A DNA stretch of 64,000 nucleotides from Galerina marginata. Lineage: Eukaryota; Basidiomycota; Agaricomycetes; Agaricales; Galerinaceae. Of this stretch, positions 34,011 to 44,429 are shown one piece after another. The stretch lies in contig JAECYW010000012.1 of the NCBI GenBank assembly GCA_023014335.1, positions 1,984,001 to 2,048,000 of the forward strand. Direction: 5' to 3'. The notes under the pieces are model-generated. The model saw only the letters and a program-made list of their open reading frames with translations, did no database searches and was not told the DNA's origin. The position numbers and the translations under genes were made by a program. The first letter of the stretch is position 1; the number at the start of each line of letters is the position of its first letter.

Positions 34011-35080
34011 GCGTTTTCGAACCCAACCCCACCATTGACACCCGCCATCTGCCACCGCCACGTCGACGCCTATCACCACTGCGTCACCCGCGCTACGTCA
34101 AACAATCGCAGACCCCGCCTCCACGAGCCCCACAGCTTGCTGACGTGCCGTGAATGCGCGTCACAGAGCTCGAGAGGCCATTTGGGCCCAGTGACGCCCG
34201 GTAAGCACCACACCCACCACCCCAACCCTCCGCTGACGCCTTCATACAGCAATCGAACGACGACCGCCGCTCCCACGAACGCCCCAGCCGCGTTCGCCGC
34301 TATTTCGAGCCAGCGGCAACCCCACCATTGCGGCTCCGAGGCCGCAGCCTGCCATCGCCACCCCTACCATCACCCACGTCGCCCGCGCCACGTCAAACGA
34401 ACGACCCACCGCGACCCCCCAGCTTGCTGCCGAGCTCCGAGTGCCACGTAACGGACGTCGAGAAACGAACCGCGGGGTTTAGGGAGTGGGGGATGGGCCC
34501 ACAGGCACCGGTAAGCACCACAGTCTATTTACATCCCATCGAACTCGCCCATTCTCATTTAACCCATCCACCGGCCTCGAGTTGGGCCTACCCTCTACCA
34601 TTTCACACTCATGCCCTCCCTCCGACTCCCAGCGCTGATTCGTTTCGCGAAAGCCCACCGAACCCCCGCGGCTGGGTGTCCGGCTACTGCAGTGTTTAGT
34701 ACAGCACCCACCCCCCGTCTGTTTATTGTAGATATAATTAAAGTAGTAATTAGAATAGACTACTACAACTAACAGTAATGTAATGTATGATGTTTAATAT
34801 AAATAATAGACTATAAATGAACTACATTGAGATTTGACAGTGAAGTTAGCAAGCAGTAAGAAAAACATCAGTCAGATGGCCTCTATACTATTAGTACTTT
34901 TCCCTCTATTCCTTGGGGAATCCTAAGGGAATCCAGGGAATCCAGGGAATCCACAGGAATGGAGGGAATAGAAGGAATTCCCCAAGGAATAGAGGGAATT
35001 CCTTCCATTCCACTGGGAATCCTAAAGGAATAGAGGGATTCCCACCATTCCTAGGGAATCAGTGGGGGAATGAAAAGTAC
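34011..35080. other. Segment of the 7-kb insert, right of E1
   Basis: 34011-34700 is cytosine-rich with two occurrences of a GGGCCCA...CCGGTAAGCACCA motif (about 34186 and 34494). 34725-34880 is AT-rich. 34910-35080 consists mostly of degenerate GGAAT/ATTCC repeats. No gene is recognised. Confidence 0.45.
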
Positions 35081-35732
35081 TGGCGGAATGGGTGGTTAAT
35101 GGTTGACAGTACACTTGTTCCTCTTTTTTGGCGGCCTGGTTATTTTGGAAATGTCTTCTTTGACCGAAAATCAAATTATTCGCTTAACGTTCAGGTGAGT
35201 GTCTGAACCGCATTATTCTTGCACAAATTTCTCATCCTATGCTTACATAGCTTGTCTCTACACCAAATTGTGATATCGTCGACTACTCAGTTGGCCTTCC
35301 AGGAAGTCAACATGATGCGACTGCATGGGAAGAAACTCGAACGTGTCAACACCATTCCCAACTTCTGGCTGACGATGAATGGGTTTGGGCTGACTCTGCC
35401 TACCTGTTAAAGTCATGGTGTCAATCTCCTTACAAGAAGTAAGTGTCCTTTTGTATCATTTTTACTTTTCTGACTTTGCTCTTAGGCCCAAAAAACTTCA
35501 ACCAGAAAACGCAAAATACAACTATTGTCTTTCGGCTGTTCGTGTACGCTCAGAGCATTGTGTTGGGTATCTCAAAGGACGCTGGGGGTCATTAAAAGGG
35601 TTACAAGTTTCGATAAAGGGCGAAAAGGGTATCCAGTACGCAACACTCTGGATAATTGCCTGCATTCACCTCCATGCCTTCGCATTGCGGCATGAACGTG
35701 GAGAAGATTTATCACGCAATAAATTCTATTGA
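35081..35732 (+). pseudogene. Harbinger DDE transposase, C-terminal part
   Basis: Continues the N-terminal part at 27292-28082. Exons: from the duplication to about 35194 (WLMVDSTLVPLFWRPGYFGN... ending SNYSLNVQ); an intron GTGAGT...CATAG to about 35250; about 35251-35438 (VDYSVGLPGSQHDATAW and DDEWVWADSAYLLKSW); an intron GTAAGT...TTAG; then about 35487-35732 (NYCLSAVRVRSEHCVGYLKG). Catalytic residues expected for PIF/Harbinger are all present: D in MVDST, D in WADSAY, E in RSEHC. The stop is TGA-less TAA/TGA context after NKFY. This half has no breaks, so the inactivation comes from the TGA at 27661 and the 7-kb insertion. Confidence 0.88.
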
Positions 35733-36026
35733 AGCGGGCGAAAGTATCAAAAAAAACAACGACGTCTTGAGAGGAGGTGGAGGAGGGAGCGCAGGGAGCA
35801 TATGGCTCAGGAAGAAGGTGTACTGAACAACAACAACGACATTGAGCTACTCCGGGGAAAAATTAAGAGGGAGGAGCTAAAAGAACAATTGCTCGAATAC
35901 ATAGACTTCTAGTAATTAAATCCTAACATCAACGACAATAAAGGAGACTAAGTAAGTGAATTAAACAGATGGTTACGATGTATATAAAAAATAATCTAAA
36001 TGAATGTGGTCTGGGCAATGGAATAT

Positions 36027-37705
36027 CTACGCAAGATTAGGATCGACCCCATAATGACCTTGAACTGGGTATGCAGGACTGGCAGGATGACCGGGAGGAA
36101 AGGGAGGAAAGCCTTGCCCATGTCCTTGATAGGGACCAGGGCCCGGCGTGAAGGCGGGATGAGGGCTGCGGATTTGCTCAAGTTCCATCTGATGCTCAAT
36201 CATCACAATATCATGCTGTCGTTGAAGTCCAGCCTGATGGTCCTGATGTTTCATTCGAGCAATTTCAAGTTCGTTCCTACTTGAGTATTTTGACCTCGAG
36301 CGACGGGTTTTTTCTTTCTGCTTAACCTAGACAATTTTAAGGCGTTGCGAACGATCCTCAGTTGCCATATCACTTATCTGATCCATGATAGTCGCCTTTT
36401 GTTTTGTTCCACGGGGTTTGATGTTGATGGGGTTTCAGAAACGGGAGCAACCTTTCTTCGCACAGGGGTATGGGCAGGAGCAACAGCAGCGGGTGCAGGA
36501 GACGAGGAACGACTACCAGGTTCACTGGATTTGTCATCATCCTCCACACTATCCATTTCTTCATTGTTGTCATTAGCACTACCTTCCTCGTTGTCGTTGT
36601 AAACAAGATTGGGTGCCATCCCAGACTCAGATTCTGAAATGCTCGAAGAACGCGCAACACGAGTGGGCTTTCCATGTGAAGCTCTGGTCAACTTCTATTA
36701 AACAAAATGTTGAGCTGAAATTTTTCAACATGTATGAGAACGATAGAGGAGAAACGCACCTTCAACGCCGGCTTCGGATCTAAGATACTGGTATCAACAA
36801 CTGTTTGGCTATTTGCAACTGCAGTACGGTCAATGGCCGGATTTGCACCCATCAGCTTGTCAAGACGTTTGTACCACAGAAACTTGAGTTGTATGCGATC
36901 TGAAGAACTTATATTAGAGGAATATCACGATATTGAACAATTTCACTTGCCCCAAATGTTTGCGAGTAGAGACTCGGCCTCTATCTCATCTGTCTGATCA
37001 CTTTCAACCAAACCCTGGCCAGTCTGGCCGAGTTCCTCCCGATGTTCACGATATGCCTTCTTTAACCTATGTATGCATGAGAACAAGCAGTCTTAAGAAA
37101 GAAAGAAGGTATATATACACAGAAACGCGATTGCAGATAACGTTGCAAAGCTTTGGGAGATCTTCTTTGGTGAAACTTAATTCAAGTTTGAGGTCCAAAA
37201 GGTCGACAAGAAGCAATTTCTCTGCGACTTCGCTGTGTATATCCGTGTGGGTCATACCACCAGTGGTAGGATGAGTCCCTGGTTTCTTGGAAAACCCAAA
37301 TGCCTGTCTGTAGCGCGGACTCTCTTCGATGATAGTCAGCAGGCGGTCGGTCAGAACGTGGAAGGGCTTCCGTGCCCAACTATTCCCAGTCAAAAATGGT
37401 TGTTTAGCCACAGAGAAACCGAATAAATCCGAAGAAACATACTGAACAGAAGGTGCCCTCTTCGCCTCTTTGCTCCTTTTGACTGTTTGCTTCCCAGGTT
37501 TTGCGGGCTTGACAGTTTTTGCAGGCGGGTTCTCCTTCCCCTTTGATCTCGGGGTAGTTGGGTTTTTGGCCCGACTTCCTGCCTTCGTCTTGATGGCCTC
37601 GTCAAGGCGGTCCTTCAGAATTTTCTTCTGAGTGGGCATGACAGCAAGATGGGCAAGATGGGATGAGCAATGCGATGGTTGAAGGGGATGAGGTGGTCCA
37701 AACAT
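36027..37705 (-). pseudogene. Harbinger second protein, SANT/Myb-like, probably frameshifted
   Basis: Harbinger elements normally carry a second protein with a Myb/SANT-like DNA-binding fold that helps the transposase reach the TIRs. Minus-strand exons begin at ATG 37705 (MFGPPHPLQPSH): a lysine-rich region, then EVAEKLLLVDLLDLKLELS; intron about 37123-37066; LKKAYREHREELGQTGQGLV to NIWG; intron to about 36909; QLKFLWYKRLDKLMGANPAI; intron to about 36692; a serine-rich acidic linker; and a C-terminal region with MKHQDHQAGLQRQHDIVMIE (likely coiled coil) and a proline/glycine-rich tail ending at 36027. Between the linker and the coiled coil the frame appears shifted by one base near 36395. It converges on the transposase and starts close to the right TIR. 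Assignment is by position and pattern. Confidence 0.65.
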
Positions 37706-37731
37706 GACAGCACACGTCTCACAGAGGTTGT

Positions 37732-37909
37732 GTTGAAACTCCGACGGCTGCTCATGCCGAACTTTTCAGTTGGTCAACCACGATCAAAGTTGAACTCGTC
37801 AATTTGGAATTGGTGCACGCCTGCCACCCAGCCGAATCTCAACTGAAATTCCAACTGACCCTCAAATGAACCTCAAATGAAATCCAACTGGCCTACTCTG
37901 AGCGACCCT
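37732..37909 (-). repeat. Harbinger right TIR
   Basis: About 178 bp, inverse of 27137-27315, ending GAGCGACCCT before the AAT duplication. Confidence 0.92.
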
Positions 37910-38545
37910 AATGCAAGGCATTCTGGCACCTTACCTATGGATATTTTGCCTCATCTACATAGACGACATAGTGATCTATTCAAAAACCTATGAAGAGCAT
38001 ATTGACCACCTCAACAAAGTCCTAGGGATAATTGAAAAGTCAGGAATAACACTATGGCCAACAAAATGCCATCTCTTCTATGGCTCTATACTACTTCTGG
38101 GCCATAAAGTATTGCGCCTCGGACTTTCGACACATTTGGAAAAAGTCAAGGCAGTTTTGGAGCTGAAAAGACCATCCAAATTATCAGAACTGCAATTATT
38201 TCTTGGAATGGCTGTATACTTCTCGGTGTTCATTCCCTATTATTCCGACATATGCCTACCACTATACAGCTTGCTACGGAAAGGAAGTCATAGGCAATGG
38301 AAAGCTGAACACAAAAATGCTTGGGAAAAGTTAAAAAGAACATTACAAGAAGTGCCAGTACTGGGACATCCGCAAGAAGGCAGGCCTTACCGCCTATACA
38401 CCGATGCATCGGATTTTGCCTTAGATTGCGCACTACAGCAAATCCAACTGATGAAATTGAAAGACCTGAAAGGCACTAGGACTTACGATACAGTCATGCG
38501 CGCTTTCAAAAGAAAAGAAGCTCCTCCCAAACTGCCGGTAGCACT
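37910..38545 (+). pseudogene. Gypsy copy B pol, part 3 (RT palm end and RNase H)
   Basis: Resumes exactly where the Harbinger element interrupted, with MQGILAPYLWIFCLIYIDDI containing the catalytic YIDD, and continues to RNase H (YTDASDFALDCALQQ). It is open over its whole length, then cut at 38545 by element E3 between codons that copy A reads as PVALSQKT. Confidence 0.92.
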
Positions 38546-41040
38546 CACTGCTGCGGCCGGACTATTTTGACGGGGGGGCAAAATCCAAGGCACATTGTTT
38601 GAATTTTGACAAGGATTTTGCGAATGGCAAAATTCATTCAATATTTTATGATTTCCCTGAGGCAAAATCCGAGCAAGATTATGAATTTAGATTATATTTT
38701 ACCCATCGCAAAATTCAAATTTTCCCTCTTGTTTTCCTAAGGGCAAAATCCAGCTAAAACTCTCAGTTTTCCTGGAATTTTGCTGTTTATCCAAATGATA
38801 TATTTTCACTCAGGCAAAAGAACAGAAAAACGCTAGATTCTGCTCGCATTTCGCTTGACTGGCAAAATTCTAAATTTAGAAAGTAGTCAAAATGATTCAT
38901 TTTGCCGAGTCATTCTGCGGAGAGCAGAATGTCCCCTTTTGCTCGTATTTTGCTGTTGGCAAAATGCAATGTCAAAATCAGTCGCGCGCTGAGCGAGGCG
39001 CAGACCACTCGCTGAGTGTGTCGGCCGTCGCTGAGCGTTGAGGGACAAAAGAGTACTTCAAGTTAAAATTATCCTACTAGTAGCATCACATTTCCTCAAC
39101 TAACTACTTCACTTTCTAGTTGTATGTACTGCTAGCAGAGCGCGCTGCGTGCCGCTGATGGTCAAAAAGGCAAGCCTGCGCTTGTGCCAGTTGCTTGATC
39201 AAATTGTGACCAAACGTGGATAAGCGTATTTATGCATTCATTCTCATAATTAATTGTCTCGCTCAGCGGCTCAGCGTCTGCAGCACCGAGTCGCGGAAAT
39301 AGGTAGATTTTTCATATACATCATAATAAGTTTCACACTGTCCATATACTATAGAATAGAATACAAATCCTATACGTGTTCTTAACCTACTCTAATAACT
39401 ACCCCAATACCTACGACCTCCATGTCAGAGGATGGTGCAGAGCAGAGGGAGGGGCAGCAGCACGCTCAACGCTCAACGTCAGTTGACGTGGCAGAGCGGC
39501 TCTTGGCTGCGCTGGTGGTGTTGTGTCGCTCCTGCTTGCTGGGGAGGGTGATGGAACCAGTGCAGGCGCAACCTGGGTCTATTACATGGCACAGCGGGAG
39601 GGGGTAGGGGCTCTGCGGCTCATGCGAGCGCGTGCTCATAGCACAGAAAATAAAAACAAAAAATTATATTAGTTGTAGTAAAGATGAGGGAGGAAGGGGG
39701 ACATACAGGCATTGAGGGCGAGGTTCACCTCTGCGGCACACTCTTTCAGCCTCGCCATCGTTCCTGCAGGGGGGAAAAAGGCAATGGTGGTTAACAGTGT
39801 GTGTACTTAGGTGGTGGGTCACGTACCTGCCAGCAGCCGCTCACCCTCTCCTCCACGCCCTTGCCTAGTGGCAGTCGACAACTTGCCGGTGTGCTGGACG
39901 AGGCGTGCTTCTGGCATGACGCCAGTTGAGAGTCATCGAAGTGGGAGCCAGGCGCGTCAACGGCTCTGGGGGGTGCTCATAGTCAAGTGGCGTGGTGGCT
40001 AAAAAGCGTGTCGGCCGCGTTGGATGCACACAACAGACCCGAGGGAGAAGAGAGATAGTGGTGTGAAAAAACTCAATGTTGGTGTCGAGGTGGGAGCCAG
40101 GCGCGTCAACGGCCCTGAGGGGCGTTCATGGTCGAGTGGGGTGGTAGCTACAAAAGTGTTGACGGCATTGGGTGCCATCGACGGATGCGAGGGACGCAGG
40201 GAGGTGGAGACAGGAGGTGGTGACTTGGACTCTCGGAGGACTGAGGACTCAGTCAATGTGAGCACCGTTGAACATTCACGTGATCGACGGGCCGCATTGT
40301 AGTTGTCATTGAACTCACGCGCTGAGTGTGTGAAATCCTGGAAATCACTTCCCAAATTTCACACACTCCCTCTAGCTTCTGAATCAGCGCTCAGCGCTCC
40401 CAATCCGACCTACAAAGGCTTTCAACAACATTGGTGAGTCTTTCCTTCTTTTATTTTTTACTTAATCACACTAAATAAGATTTTAGATCGTATGATGACG
40501 CACCCACCACAGGTCGTGTGCCTGTAGGCCGACTCAGGACGGTCTGTAAGTATTTTATTACTATACCTTTCTTGAATTTTTCACCCACCTTCTCCTCTTG
40601 GGTCCCACACACCGCAAACAAAGTCGCGCCACGTCGTGAGCCCCCCTCACCCTTTGCAGGTTTTTGGCCAGCGTTCTAACGGATTTTGGTTGTGATGTAG
40701 GGTATGGAGCGGCAAGGGCAGACCCTGGTGAGGGAGACCTGTGCGGTGCGTCGCAGGACCAGTCGATATATTTTTGACTTGTCTTGCTGATTTCATTTTC
40801 CCGCCTGTTCACCACTCACTGACCCCTTGTCAGCCCCTCCGCCCTGCCGCTCTCGTCACCGAACCGCCAACGCCTCTCCCACCTCCGCAAATGCACTTCC
40901 CTCACCACGGACCACTATGATGCGGGCAACAGCATCTGTGATGATGCTGCTGTTTCGTGAATACATACGGTTACGGGACCGACAATGTGGTGCAGCAGCA
41001 TGGCGCGACGTAGAGCAGCAGCACCATGAATACCGTTGCT
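38546..41040 (+). repeat. E3 left inverted arm
   Basis: The outer 480 bp contain many GCAAAAT/ATTTTGC motifs and match the inverse of 47207-47684. Further in, homology with the right arm continues (for example TTCTCATAATTAATTGTCTC at 39241 and the inverse near 46610; CTCCATGTCAGAGGATGG at 39418 and the inverse near 46420; ATGATGCGGGCAACAGCA at 40918 and the inverse near 44525). Confidence 0.8.
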
Positions 41041-44000
41041 GGCATTAGAATTCATTCCATAGACTATACATATTGATGTAGATAGGAGACCGGTGTGCCC
41101 CCACAGGCCTGCCCGTGCGTCTTAGTACCGAGTTACTTTCAGCACAATAAACCATTGATTTCAAAAAAAAAAAACTGCAACTGGTGCTGGGATAAAATAT
41201 TTAATTTATGTTGCTCTGCCTCACAAATGAACCAACTTACCATAAAACTACTTCAAATGTGTTGATTATGCATATACCATCCTGCATTCCAAATATTTTA
41301 GATAGACAAGGGATAAATGTCAGTATTTCATTGGTATTTCATTTCACTTCTTGCGGACTTGACGTCTTTGCGATGTCTTTTTCGGGGTTCACGCGTTCAC
41401 ACCACACGGTTCGGCACATGCATCAGCTCTTCCTGTTTTCAGATGTGCTCACACAGTAGTGAGTCAAGCAAGCATGACGAGGAGAGCGCTATCAGCGAGC
41501 ACAGATACCAGGGACAAGACTTTGAGGTTTTGTCTTGACTCCCGGGCCTGGACGCCGAGGCTTGGCGTCTTGGCGATATCTAATAATAACTTAGTTAGCC
41601 AATCATCGCGTGACTTTGCCCAGCTGGGGCAGAAACGCCAAAAGCTGACCACAACATCGCTCACCATCGCCCTCGTTGTTCAAACGTTCAAATGAACCCC
41701 ATTGAAAAACTACTCCGCAAACATCCGCATGGTGCAAAAAAAATCCACAAAGGGTACAAATTCCCCAGATATCTGGAAAATTTCTGTATTGACCTGTTCA
41801 TGATGTCATTTCAGTGACTTCTTTCAAACTTCTTTCTCTGAAATACTGCAGCGGTAAGTGCATTCCTTTGACGATTGGAGATATGTAAGAACTTACCTAG
41901 GCAACCGCAGTAGCAGGCGCTGCCCTACCTTTGCACATGTTCAATGTGCAAGGCACGACCATCCTGCGCCATAGGAATTGTCCGAGTCAATGCCATGGGT
42001 AGTGCGTTGTATGCATATGGCCATGGGTGACGGGCGTCCTGGGTATGTTGCTTCTTTGCCTTGCCCCGCGATGTTGATGACATCCTTGCCATTCGTAGCC
42101 CTCCTTTCTTGGTCTTTAGGCCTAGGCCCAACATCTCGCATCTGGCGCGTTTTCCCCATCCATCGTTGCCTCCCGCAGCCTCATCGTTGATGCCTTCAGC
42201 CCTCGGAGCATTTTTTGCTTCGACTCTTGGCCTAGCCCCCTCGATGGTGAGCAACACAGCAGCAGCGGATGCGACAGTGTGTAGTTTTGGTAAGCTTTTC
42301 CCTTTTTCTCTGCACCACCCGCCCATATTTCTAACACCCGACTCTCGTAACCCGGTTCCTCACGACATCCACCATGAGACAATGGGCGACAACTGTGAAT
42401 AGTTGAGACCGCCGTCCATCAGCGAGCTGGCTGGCCCGAGTCAACGGTGATCGTGTCTAGTTTGCAGTTATGGATGGGTGGGTGAATCTGATGTTGACGA
42501 CAATGGTGGTATATTCAAAGGTGAGTTTGGGGTTCGTTCGTTTTGGATTGCAGGTCATTTTTTACGCAGAAAGTATACTATGGCTAGACGAAGACAAGGC
42601 TACTGCCCGAGTAGCGTTTGAAGAGTGTTGAAAACAAGGTCAGTACGCACTGCAAATGAATATTAATGAGATATTTACTTACCTCTGCGCCAAGGACACG
42701 ATGAACGGTGGGCGAGTGCTTCCACAGTAAATTCCACAGTGTATAATCGGAACGGAACATGTTTTCAGGCAGGACAGATGCCGCGAGTAGACGAGGGAGT
42801 ACTAGGAAAAGTTAAGCATGTATTTGACTCAAATGAACCATTACTTACCTCGGATAATAACCCACAACCGATTAGGCAAACTCGCTGTACGATATGCCGT
42901 GGCCCTCATTCGGAACAGTCTTCAATGTCACTTGGAGGATACGATGGACGGAGGGCCAGGGAGCTGGTGCGATGGTGGGCAGGGGACAGACGTCGAGGTG
43001 GGCATTAGTTTGGATAGTCGTCTGACAGGGAGAGCTGGGGACAGAAAAAGGCGGAGGGGATGAGAGCAGTCATCGATAAGTTCCACTGAATCCATGCTGT
43101 CCGATGCAGATGCCGTCCTTGCACTACTCTCGTGTTGCTTGGTGCTGCATCCCAATTTCCATCGCCTTATCCCATCGACTATTTTTTGTTTTTGTCACTA
43201 TCGCTATTGCCACTGTCCCACATCCTTGTCTCAACAATAATTCAAAAGTAGATCACAGCGTCTACTTATTACTCACTTGTGAAGGTAGCAACAGCACGAC
43301 GAGTCATAGACCAGTCATCGTCTTGCATCGCTGATAATAATATGACTCAGGCAATAGATTTGAGCAGGTGGGATGCGGAGACTTAGGGTCTTGTGAGTCA
43401 TTCAAAGATTTAAGTAGAGACGATTCTTTGGCCAGCAATTGAGAAGTGAAAACGCTGGTGTTAAGTATCGCCATTGACACCTTTCAGACACTTATTGAAA
43501 CCCCTCATACTCTTACCATGCCCGCCTACACTAAACACTATGTTGTTGCCTGTCCCAATTCAGACCGTCCCTACCACGATACACGCAATAACATTATCAA
43601 GCCCGCACGGAAATTCCGGGTTACAGTTGGCCTGCAGGTCATTCTGCTTGTCACTTTGGTTCTTCAAGTTTTGGCAATGAAACCGACGGAAACGTGGTTT
43701 CCAGTAGTCCTGAAAGTAAGGGGCACATCAAATAGCGTGGAGATTGTCAATGACGCTCAGTTTACTCATTTGACCCCAGGAACTGAGTCGCATTTTCCCA
43801 AATGCACTACAGACAACGGGAAATGCTTTCGAAGAAATTTTACAGTACACTTATACTTGGAAGAATGAGGGACAATGTCAGTGCATGTGTTGAACGATTA
43901 GGCTGGCAAATGACTTGGACTCAAAATCATCAGATGCAGTGGATTGTAGTTGAATCAAATTTTGCATTTATTATTTTGAATTCTACGTAAACAAACAGAC

Positions 44001-44429
44001 TGCGCCTCTGCACTCGCTGCTGAGCCGAGGGAGATGCAAGGGAGGTGAAGATTAACAGCAGGCAACAACAGTGGAGGACAGTATCACCATTTACAATTGC
44101 ACAGAGCGAATGCGAGCCACTGCTACTGTATAAAAAAGGTCCACCATGACTTTCAGCTCACACTTGAGGTGAGGGTGGAGATGCGCAGAGGGAGGTGGAA
44201 ATAGAAACCAACATCCAAAGAGATTCCTACTCAATCTTGAAGCGAGGGAAATGGAGACGGATGCAGCAGGGGGGCAAGCAGCAAGCAGCGATTGGACTGC
44301 GGCGCAGCATGGCAGTGCCCGTATCTCCATTTACGTACCCAGCAGCAACGTGAGCACCTTGTGACTTGGCCTGGATTCGTACTGCTGCTGCCGCTACTGC
44401 TCCTCGTTGCGCCTCGCTGCATCCAAGCA
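41041..44429. other. E3 central region, no gene recognised
   Basis: About 3.4 kb of unique sequence between the inverted arms. Frames up to about 140 codons exist (for example 43446-43868 and, on the other strand, 42326-41925), but they show no known motif, intron structure or transposase signature. A short A-run lies at 41164-41173. Confidence 0.5.

Larger units (their letters stand above)
28083..35080. mobile_element. 7-kb insertion inside the Harbinger transposase, 11-bp TSD
   Basis: The duplication TGGCGGAATGG occurs at 28072-28082 and 35081-35091. Removing one copy and the insert restores the transposase frame across AWRNG and WLMVDST. Both ends are full of GGAAT/ATTCC motifs (28090-28270 and 34910-35080) and share the inverted stretch CCCACTGATTCC. 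Duplications of 9-11 bp are typical of Mutator-like elements, but I see no MULE transposase; most of the insert is element E1. Class is unassigned. Confidence 0.7.
27137..37909. mobile_element. Harbinger element, 10.8 kb including a 7-kb internal insertion
   Basis: Terminal inverted repeats of about 178 bp (27137-27315 and 37732-37909) start AGGGTCGCTCAGAG. The 3-bp duplication is AAT (27134-27136 and 37910-37912), and copy A has the uninterrupted GATAATGCAAGG. It carries the two genes expected of Harbinger: a DDE transposase (+) and a second DNA-binding type protein (-), in convergent orientation. Without the insert (6,998 bp plus one 11-bp duplication) it would be about 3.8 kb. Confidence 0.93.

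Noticed and set aside
35219..35410. 63-codon frame starting MHKFLILCLH
   Set aside because: It reads through the Harbinger intron in the wrong frame; the spliced transposase frame explains the region.
43446..43868. 140-codon frame in the E3 centre as a transposase fragment
   Set aside because: No catalytic motif or similarity to known transposases that I can recognise.
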